Shown here piece by piece: positions 10,291-16,296 of a DNA stretch of 25,594 bases. The notes below the pieces were generated by a model. It was not told the origin of the DNA. It made no database searches and saw nothing but the letters and a program-made list of their open reading frames with translations. Numbering within the stretch: the first letter of the stretch is position 1; each line of letters begins with the position of its first letter. The translations under genes were made by a program, and so were the position numbers. Source of the DNA: Candidatus Brocadiia bacterium (GTDB taxonomy: Bacteria > Planctomycetota > MHYJ01 > WSZJ01); contig JABWAY010000011.1 in the NCBI GenBank assembly GCA_013360825.1, positions 1 through 25,594 of the forward strand, read 5' to 3'.

Positions 10291-10692
10291 ATGAAGACGA
10301 TCATGAGGACTCTCAGGAACCTGGCGCTCGGAATCGCCCTGTCGGGTCCGCTCGCGGCCGGCGAGGTCGCCGTCCCTCTTGCCGACGGGTCGGTGCTCCG
10401 GGGAGAACGTGTGGACGATCCGGAGGTCGCCGCGCGCGGCATCCGCCTGCGGACCGGAGGGATCACGGTGTTCGTGCCGTGGGAGGAGATCGACCCGGAG
10501 GCCCGTGGGATTCTGTCCTCGGGCGGGTCGCCTCCCGTGCCGCTGACCTCCCCGCCCCTCGCCCCCGGTCCCGGGGAGGACATCCCGGACCCTGTCCCCG
10601 CCGCGCCGATGCCCTCCCCGCCGCCGGAAACGCTGTCCTGGGAGCCGGGAAAGCCCCCGCCGCTCCCGGAGTGCCTCGACCCGCGCTTCTGA
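10291..10692 (+). CDS. Small exported protein with Sm-like/SHD1-like beta motif and Pro-rich tail
   Basis: A 133-residue protein with a signal peptide (basic MKTIMRTLRN, hydrophobic LALGIALSGPLAAG, cleavage near residue 23). Residues 25-72 show a pattern of short strands: PLADGSVLRGERVDD, then GIRLRTGGITVFVPWEEID. This resembles small beta-barrel domains (SHD1 or Sm-like) common in exported planctomycete proteins. The remainder is very rich in proline and likely disordered. No strong Shine-Dalgarno is seen before the ATG, and a second in-frame ATG is at codon 5. The gene is divergent from the aminotransferase and converges on the HAD gene. Coding status rests on the convincing signal peptide and domain pattern; the function is unknown. 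Confidence 0.6.
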   Translation: MKTIMRTLRNLALGIALSGPLAAGEVAVPLADGSVLRGERVDDPEVAARGIRLRTGGITVFVPWEEIDPEARGILSSGGSPPVPLTSPPLAPGPGEDIPDPVPAAPMPSPPPETLSWEPGKPPPLPECLDPRF

Positions 10693-10740
10693 CGCCGCAG
10701 GGGCCACCCTGGCGCCCCTCCGGATGCCCCCGCCGGCCCG

Positions 10741-11475
10741 TCAGACCGCGGGCGGGACCTCGATGCCGTAACCCGCGGACAGGATCCGCCTGAGCTCGGC
10801 GAAATCCCGGATTTCATGCGCCGCGGCCGTCTTTCCCTCCCCCCGCCCATGCCGCCCGCCCCGACGGACCAGCACGGTCGTCATCCCGATCTCATTGGCG
10901 GGATCGATGTCGTGCGTGGGATGGTCCCCCACGTACATCGCCTCCGCGGGGAGCACGCCCATCGCCTCGCAGGCCCGGAGGTACAGCTTCACGTTGGGTT
11001 TCGAGATCCCGATCTGGTCGCTGATGAACAGCCCCCCAGGGCTGAGGAACGGAAGCACCCGCAGCCTCAGGAGCTTCTCCGCCTGCTTGATCTCCAGGCC
11101 GCTGGTGATGATCCCGCGGATCAGCGACGTGCGCGCGAGCCCGCCCAGAAACTCCATCGCATCGGGCCAGGGCGCCAGGTCGCGCGACTTCGTCTCGTGA
11201 TACCCCACGACCGCAGCCGCGATCAGGACCGCACGGTTCACCCCCTCCCACGTCGAAGGCGGGATCCTGAGGAGCAGCTTGTCGAAGTGATGCTCGTAGT
11301 TGCTCGTGAACTCCGCAATCACCTCCTCGAGCTCGCGGAAGAGATCCTCCGGGGTCATGCGGACACCCTGCGCCACCATCGCGTCGACGGAGGCGCGGCG
11401 CGCCCGCGCCGCGAATTCGCTCGTCGAATACAGCGTGTCGTCCAGATCGAAGAACACCGCCTTGAGCGTCTTCAC
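10741..11475 (-). CDS. HAD-superfamily hydrolase (subfamily IA phosphatase)
   Basis: A 244-residue protein with all four HAD motifs: the nucleophile region FFDLDDTLYS with Asp10 and Asp12, motif II Ser125 in GIITSG, motif III Lys159 in SKPN, and motif IV GDHPTHDI with Asp184 and Asp189. The helical cap between residues 15 and 100 makes it a C1-cap (subfamily IA) enzyme, closest in style to the TIGR02253/phosphoglycolate phosphatase-like group. It should dephosphorylate a small cytosolic phosphate ester; the substrate is unknown. The start is GTG at 11475, overlapping the amidase stop (GTGA at 11472-11475), so translation is coupled. The longer frame reaching 11820 lies inside the amidase gene and was rejected. 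It converges on the small + strand gene 48 bases away. Confidence 0.9.
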   Translation of the reverse strand: MKTLKAVFFDLDDTLYSTSEFAARARRASVDAMVAQGVRMTPEDLFRELEEVIAEFTSNYEHHFDKLLLRIPPSTWEGVNRAVLIAAAVVGYHETKSRDLAPWPDAMEFLGGLARTSLIRGIITSGLEIKQAEKLLRLRVLPFLSPGGLFISDQIGISKPNVKLYLRACEAMGVLPAEAMYVGDHPTHDIDPANEIGMTTVLVRRGGRHGRGEGKTAAAHEIRDFAELRRILSAGYGIEVPPAV

Positions 11476-12053
11476 CGGTCCCCCTCCAGCCTCCGCCTCA
11501 GGTCCCCGAGATCGAGAAGCCTCCCGGGACACCGTGTCGCATTCCCGTGCGTTTCGCCGTGCCCCACCACCCGATCCGGGGGGATCCCGCACTCGCGGCA
11601 AAGCCACCGGCAGAGATCCTCCAGAGCCGCCAGCTGTTCCTCCGACGGCTTCCCCTCGTCGAAATTGCCGACGAGACAGACTCCGATCGCCCGCGCGTTC
11701 CATTCCGGCTTGGCATGCGCGCCGTCCTGCTGCCGCATCCAGCGCTCGCCCGCTTCCACACGGCCGTCTTCCGTCAGCGATCCGTTGCCCACGACGAAAT
11801 GATACCCGAGACCGTCCCATCCCTTCAGACGGTGGGCGCGGTCGAAATGGGACGCGCTTCCCGAGGCGGATGCCGAGTGGTGGATGATGATGTGGGTCCA
11901 GGGGCGGATCGGTTCCCCGGGAACCCAGGCGCCGGTGTCCTGTCCGGAGAAGCGCTGCGATCGCCCCGGCATGCCGCCCCCTGCGCGCAGGGCGAGGACT
12001 CCGAGCGCGAAGACGGCCTGGGTCAGGCAGAGGGCGGCGACGAGGCGTGTCAT
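11472..12053 (-). CDS. Exported or membrane-anchored N-acetylmuramoyl-L-alanine amidase (Amidase_2/PGRP fold)
   Basis: A 193-residue protein. Residues 3-24 are hydrophobic (signal peptide or anchor). The Amidase_2/PGRP domain spans about 48-190. Zinc ligands are His58 in IIIHHSA, His165 in VVGHGETHG and Cys175 in ATRCPG; the 10-residue spacing of the last two matches the AmpD-type arrangement. The catalytic Tyr84 is in GLGYHFVVGNGS, and RAIGVCLVGNF at 121-131 is the conserved core strand. It should cleave the bond between muramic acid and the stem peptide in the periplasm. It lies just after secretin 2, beyond a terminator, so it may depend on read-through or a promoter not recognised. It is translationally coupled to the HAD gene. 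There is no good Shine-Dalgarno; a small hairpin (12056-12073) lies just before the ATG. Confidence 0.9.
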   Translation of the reverse strand: MTRLVAALCLTQAVFALGVLALRAGGGMPGRSQRFSGQDTGAWVPGEPIRPWTHIIIHHSASASGSASHFDRAHRLKGWDGLGYHFVVGNGSLTEDGRVEAGERWMRQQDGAHAKPEWNARAIGVCLVGNFDEGKPSEEQLAALEDLCRWLCRECGIPPDRVVGHGETHGNATRCPGRLLDLGDLRRRLEGDR

Positions 12054-12100
12054 GGTCGGGGACGTGGCCCCGACTCCTCTATCGGCCGTCGCCCGGGCAC

Positions 12101-12132
12101 AAAAAAAGGGGCCCCGCGTTTTGCGGGGCCCC
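12101..12132 (-). terminator. Intrinsic terminator after secretin 2
   Basis: A perfect 10-pair GC stem (12123-12132 with 12108-12117) and a 5-base loop are followed on the - strand by seven T (12101-12107). It lies 22 bases past the secretin 2 stop. Confidence 0.9.
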
Positions 12133-12154
12133 CCGGTGGTTCAGGACTGAAAGT

Positions 12155-14845
12155 CTACCTGCGCCCTGCGCCGAACGCCGTCTTCCTCTCCGTGTCCGCC
12201 AGGTCGAGGATTTCGGCACTGATGATCACGATCAGGTTCTGGCGTTCGATCGACTTGCCCTTGCGGGTGAAGAGCCACCCGATGAGGGGGATGTCGCTGA
12301 GGAACGGCGTCGAGCTGGAGAGGTCCCGGTCGATGCTGTTCTTGAGGCCGGCGAGGATCAGGTGGCCGCGGTCGGGCATGCGCACCGTAGTCTGGGCCCG
12401 CTGGAGGTCGATCGTAGGCAGCTGGATGTACGTGTCGGGCGTCGCGACCGAGTCGGCCGTGGCGTCCGGGGTGATGTCGAACAGGCGCAGGACGCGGAGG
12501 CGGGCCACCGTCGGCCTCATCTCCAGCGTGATGTACTTGCGGTCGTTCGAGATGATCGGGCGGACGTCGAGGACCAGTCCGTCCTGCACGATCCCGATGA
12601 CCGGGTCGTAGGCGCGGGCGTTCTGGGCGATTTCGACGTCGTAGTCCTGGATGTAGGCCTGCTGCTGCGCGACCAGGATGTGGGCACGCTGCCCGTTGAA
12701 GGCCGTGACCCTCGGCGCCGTCACGACGGACGCCTTCTGCGTCTTGCGGACCGCGCGGATCACGCTGTTCAGCTCCAGCTCGCGGAGGATCCGGTACTGG
12801 AGACCGATGCCGCCCCGGTTCTGCAGGCGCGTCCCCAGCGGGAAGTCCGGGATGTTCGTCACCAGCGGCGCCGTCAGCGGATACACCGTGCGGCCGCGCA
12901 GGTCGTACCAGTCGTTGTCCCCGTAGTGCTCACGGGTGAAGATACCGGCTTCTCCCAGGATGCTCGCCCCGATCGCGCCGGGGGTCACCGGACCGGGGTC
13001 GGCAAATCCGCCGGCCGCCGTCCCGTCAGAGAAGTCCGCCGCTCCCAGCCCGTTCGCGTTCGACTCCATGTTCCGCCCCTCAAGCCCGCGGAACTCGTGT
13101 CCCACGTCCTCGAGGAAGTCGTCGGTGACGGTCAGGAAGCGGGCCTCGATCGAGACCATCGCGCCGGTGAAGCTCCGGAGGTTCGACAGGAACCCGCGGA
13201 TCTCCTCCTGCACCTTCGGCGTATGAACCACCAGCAGCTGCTGGTTCCCGGTCATTGCGATGGAAACTTCACCCTCGCGCTCCGTCCAGCTCTGCGGGCT
13301 GATGTTCTGCTTGATGAGCGTCTCGAGCTGCTCGGCCGACACGACCGACTCCTCCGTGTCCGGAGGCGTGAACATCGTCGTCGGATCCGACCCGGACTCG
13401 CCCACCGCCAGCTCAAGGCTCGGTCCCGCGAAGTCCGGGATCTTGCCGAGCAGGTCGCGGACGTCGTGCACCTCGATCACGGGCTTCCCCTCCGCCAGCT
13501 GGGGCTGCGTGATCAGGAGCACCCGGTTCTCGAACGTGTACCCGAGGTCGTACTGCTGCAGCAGGAGCCGCAGCACATGCTTCAGCACCAGATCCTTCAC
13601 CTGGAAGCTGATCTTCTTGTCGGGAATCCCCTCGCGACGGACCTCCGCGGCGATCACGATGTTGATCCGCGCGAACTCCTGGATGAAATCGACGATGTCC
13701 GTCAGGGTCGCGTCGTTGAAGTCGAGGTCGATCTTCGTCGTCTCCAGCTTGTTCTTGATCGCCAGGACCTCGTCGTCCTCCTTCACGGACGGCCCCTCGT
13801 TCAGCGACAGGTTCCGCGAGCGGTCCACGACCTTCTTCCACTCGGCCTCGTTCGGGAACCGGACCTTCTCCTGCTCCGAGTACGGGATCTCCGCCTCGAA
13901 CGCATCCTCGCGCATCATCTTCCAGCGCTCACGACGCATTTCGAGGAACCGCTCGTAGGAATGGTTGATCGCCGCCCGCCCTGCATCTTCCTTCAGGTCC
14001 CGCGCCGGCCGGAACTTGGGCACCAGCGACAGGATCTCGTCGCACACACGCTCCGACTTCGCGTAACGCTTGTTGTCGAAATGCTCCAGAGCGATCCCCA
14101 TCAGCTCCTTGATCCGCTCCTTCGTCCGCGCCCGCTCCATCGACTCGCGCTCCTCGGCCTCGCGAAGCGCGCTCTTGCGGCGCGCGTCGTCGAGTTCGAG
14201 CTGGCGCAGCTTCTGCTTCTCGCGCGCATCTTTCGCACGGTTCGAGGCTGAGGTCAGCTTGTCGTTCATCCCGATGTCGTACGGCACCCACTTCAGCTTC
14301 TGCACGACCAGGTTGAACTCGCGCTCGGCGACCTCGTACTGGCCGCTCGTCATCTCGCGCTCGCCCCGCTGCATGTGGTTCTCGACCTCGATCCGCGTCT
14401 GCTCGATCTTGACCTGCAGCTCGCGGCTCACCCACTCGAGGTTGGATCCCCACTCGGCGGGCCGGTGATTCAGCATCCGCGACACCTCGTTGTACAGGTC
14501 GCGGATCTTCACGCTTCCGGGATTCAGACGGCGAGCCTGCTCCAGGTCGTCCAGCGCAGCCTGGAACTCGCTCTGCTTCATCTTGTTCTGGGCGGTTTCG
14601 TACAGCTTCTCGGCAATGAACGCGTCTTCCTGCTCCTTCACGCTCAGGTTGCGCTCCGCATCGCTCAGCCCTCCGCCTCCGCCGCCGTTCTCCTCACCCG
14701 GCGGTGCGACGTCATGCTGACGCCCGGCCTCGCGCGGACCTTCGTTCGCGCCCTTCGGCGACGAACACCCGCAGAAACCGGTAATGATGGCTGATGCAGA
14801 CAGGAGGGCAACCGACAGGATCCGTGCGGTGGACGAGACCGTCAT
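12155..14845 (-). CDS. Secretin lipoprotein 2 with N-terminal helical/TPR region (GspD/PilQ superfamily)
   Basis: An 896-residue protein. The N-terminal signal has a candidate lipidated Cys27 (GFCGCSS). A Gly run at 54-59 leads to a TPR-like and coiled-coil region (about 70-320). Next come an STN/N-domain-like segment at 371-450 (TLTDIVDFIQEFARINIVI), an N3/NolW-like strand region with LLVVHTPKVQEEI at 537-549, and the secretin core. The core includes VSIEARFLTV, VVTAPRVTAFNGQRA (707-721), RKYITLEMRPTVA (769-781) and the hallmark LSDIPLIGWLFTRK (849-862) before LIVIISAEIL. It should form an outer-membrane ring channel. A Gly/Ala-rich segment of about 90 residues (591-680) interrupts the core. 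It is a paralogue of secretin 1 (16297-19029) and has its own promoter and terminator. The ATG has GGAGGGG at 14850-14856. Which cargo passes is unknown. Confidence 0.92.
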   Translation of the reverse strand: MTVSSTARILSVALLSASAIITGFCGCSSPKGANEGPREAGRQHDVAPPGEENGGGGGGLSDAERNLSVKEQEDAFIAEKLYETAQNKMKQSEFQAALDDLEQARRLNPGSVKIRDLYNEVSRMLNHRPAEWGSNLEWVSRELQVKIEQTRIEVENHMQRGEREMTSGQYEVAEREFNLVVQKLKWVPYDIGMNDKLTSASNRAKDAREKQKLRQLELDDARRKSALREAEERESMERARTKERIKELMGIALEHFDNKRYAKSERVCDEILSLVPKFRPARDLKEDAGRAAINHSYERFLEMRRERWKMMREDAFEAEIPYSEQEKVRFPNEAEWKKVVDRSRNLSLNEGPSVKEDDEVLAIKNKLETTKIDLDFNDATLTDIVDFIQEFARINIVIAAEVRREGIPDKKISFQVKDLVLKHVLRLLLQQYDLGYTFENRVLLITQPQLAEGKPVIEVHDVRDLLGKIPDFAGPSLELAVGESGSDPTTMFTPPDTEESVVSAEQLETLIKQNISPQSWTEREGEVSIAMTGNQQLLVVHTPKVQEEIRGFLSNLRSFTGAMVSIEARFLTVTDDFLEDVGHEFRGLEGRNMESNANGLGAADFSDGTAAGGFADPGPVTPGAIGASILGEAGIFTREHYGDNDWYDLRGRTVYPLTAPLVTNIPDFPLGTRLQNRGGIGLQYRILRELELNSVIRAVRKTQKASVVTAPRVTAFNGQRAHILVAQQQAYIQDYDVEIAQNARAYDPVIGIVQDGLVLDVRPIISNDRKYITLEMRPTVARLRVLRLFDITPDATADSVATPDTYIQLPTIDLQRAQTTVRMPDRGHLILAGLKNSIDRDLSSSTPFLSDIPLIGWLFTRKGKSIERQNLIVIISAEILDLADTERKTAFGAGRR

Positions 14846-14898
14846 AAGACCCCTCCAAAGTGGAACTGCGGGGACGACCCCCCAGACGTAAGGGGGTA

Positions 14899-14927
14899 GT
14901 TTTATGGGAATTCGGACGGGAAGTCAA
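14899..14927 (-). promoter_or_regulatory. Sigma70-like promoter of secretin 2
   Basis: On the - strand, -35 TTGACT (14922-14927), a 17-base spacer and -10 TAAAAC (14899-14904). The start would be near 14892, giving a leader of about 47 bases that holds a C-rich/G-rich hairpin just before the Shine-Dalgarno GGAGGGG. It lies directly after the terminator of the TPR gene. Confidence 0.6.
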
Positions 14928-14940
14928 GCGAAGTAGGCCC

Positions 14941-14975
14941 AAAAACAGAAGCGCCCGGCCTGGGTGGCCGGGCGC
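14941..14975 (-). terminator. Intrinsic terminator after the TPR gene
   Basis: A perfect 10-pair stem (14966-14975 with 14951-14960) and a 5-base loop are followed on the - strand by an interrupted T tract (TTCTGTTTTT, 14941-14950). It lies 11 bases past the TPR gene stop. Confidence 0.8.
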
Positions 14976-14986
14976 CCGTGAGGGGT

Positions 14987-16126
14987 CTACTTGGCCTTTT
15001 CCAGCTCGGCGTCCGCGGCCTTCCGGATTTCCTCGGCCTTCGTCTTATGGACCGAGCTGGGGAACTGGTCGATCAGCATGACCGCGAGCGAGCGGGACTG
15101 GTTCGCCCAGGTCTCACGCGCCTTCTTCGCCGCCGGCTCCGCCTTCTGCGCCAGCACGAGAAAGGCCCGGGCCCCGCCGACCAGCGCGCTCTCGTAGGCG
15201 CCCGTCGGAGCGGAATCCGGAGGGAAATACAGCGTCACGGTGTTCAGATAGCTGATCGCCGCACGCTTCATCTTGTCAAGGTCGTTCCCCTTCTCCGCCT
15301 GCTCGAACAGACAGTCGCCAAGTCCGGCGTAGGCGGCGCCGATGACCGCGCGCTGTGTCTTGAACGACGGATCCTTGGTGATCGACTCGAACGTCCCCTG
15401 CGCGACCGCGGGGCTGGACTTCATCTGGCAGCGGGCCTGGCCCAGCTTCGCCATCCCGGCGATGGCGGGCCATTTCCCGGAAGCCTGCCCGGAGACGGCG
15501 CCGAATTTCCCGTTCGCCGTCGCGATGTCCCCCGCCGCCTCCAGCACCTCGGCTTCCTTCAGATTCATCATCGCCGAGAACTGCGCGTCCACGTTCATCT
15601 CCTTCGCCTGCGCGACGGAGGCCGTGATGGCGTCCGTCGCCCCCTTGCTGTCACCCTTCGACAGGAAGCAGGCCACGCGCGCCTCGCTGGCTTCCTTGAA
15701 ATACCGGTTCGAGGGAATCTCCTTGAGGAGGGCGTCGAAGGCGGCGATGGCCTCGCCGTATTTCCCCAGCGTCTGGAACTGGGTTCCCGCGTTGAACAGC
15801 GCCCGGGCGCGGTGGATCGGCTTTTCCGCCAGCCCGTCCGCCGCCTTCCGGTACAGTTCCGCGGCGCCCTCGCGGTCGCCTTTCTCCGCCGCCGCCCGGG
15901 CGTCCTTGAGCGCGACCGGCTCGTCGCCGTAGTCGATGCTGGCGACCTTGTCCCAGGAGAGCGTGCCGGACGCGGCGCCCTGCAGCTTGTACGTCACTTC
16001 CTTCCAGTCTTCCTTCTCGACGGTGCATTCGATCGGCTTCGCCTCGCCGCGCTTGTAGATCCGGTCGCCCGCCGCGGAGGGCAGACAGCAGGCGAGGACG
16101 CTGGCGGCGATGAGGAGACGGCGCAT
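14987..16126 (-). CDS. Exported tetratricopeptide-repeat protein between the two secretins
   Basis: A 379-residue protein with a signal peptide (MRRLLIAASVLACCLPSAAG). Residues 21-70 form a small beta-rich domain (RIYKRGEAKPIECTVEKEDW, then GTLSWDKVASIDYGDEP), similar in pattern to SHD1/Sm-like domains. From about residue 75 it is all helical with TPR-like repeats, for example ARALFNAGTQFQTLGKYGEA and LGDCLFEQAEKGNDL. TPR proteins of this kind often help secretins assemble (pilotin or PilF/YfgL-like roles) or bridge envelope layers, and the position between two secretin genes makes that the leading inference. It is not a recognised named family. The ATG has AAAGGAG at 16136-16142. Its own promoter and a terminator flank it, so its dose can differ from that of the secretins. 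Confidence 0.82.
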   Translation of the reverse strand: MRRLLIAASVLACCLPSAAGDRIYKRGEAKPIECTVEKEDWKEVTYKLQGAASGTLSWDKVASIDYGDEPVALKDARAAAEKGDREGAAELYRKAADGLAEKPIHRARALFNAGTQFQTLGKYGEAIAAFDALLKEIPSNRYFKEASEARVACFLSKGDSKGATDAITASVAQAKEMNVDAQFSAMMNLKEAEVLEAAGDIATANGKFGAVSGQASGKWPAIAGMAKLGQARCQMKSSPAVAQGTFESITKDPSFKTQRAVIGAAYAGLGDCLFEQAEKGNDLDKMKRAAISYLNTVTLYFPPDSAPTGAYESALVGGARAFLVLAQKAEPAAKKARETWANQSRSLAVMLIDQFPSSVHKTKAEEIRKAADAELEKAK

Positions 16127-16198
16127 GGAAACGGGCTCCTTTCTACCCCTGGAACGGACGGGACGCAGGTAACAACGGACGGCCCCGTCGGAGGTTCG

Positions 16199-16226
16199 AT
16201 TGTACAGGCGGAAACAGCGTCGTCAA
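16199..16226 (-). promoter_or_regulatory. Sigma70-like promoter of the TPR gene
   Basis: On the - strand, -35 TTGACG (16221-16226), a 16-base spacer and -10 TACAAT (16199-16204). It is the best promoter match in the window. The start would be near 16192, leaving a leader of about 65 bases. It lies just after the terminator of secretin 1. Confidence 0.7.
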
Positions 16227-16246
16227 ATCGGCTCCCCCGGTCCATG

Positions 16247-16277
16247 AAAAAAGGCCCCGGGTTCGTCACCCGGGGCC
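16247..16277 (-). terminator. Intrinsic terminator after secretin 1
   Basis: A perfect 10-pair GC stem (16268-16277 with 16253-16262) and a 5-base loop are followed on the - strand by six T (16247-16252). It lies about 20 bases past the secretin 1 stop. Confidence 0.9.
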
Positions 16278-16296
16278 CTGGGATCGACTGCTCGGC

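Noticed and set aside
10259..10294. 11-codon open frame (MSFMDAPGASR) whose TGA overlaps the ATG of the small exported gene, as a possible leader peptide
   Set aside because: There is no Shine-Dalgarno, no regulatory codon run and no attenuator structure. The overlap is likely chance in a short spacer that also carries the - strand promoter.
10699..10719. Hairpin between the convergent small gene and HAD gene as a terminator
   Set aside because: The stem has only 6 pairs with a 9-base loop, and there is no T tract on either strand.
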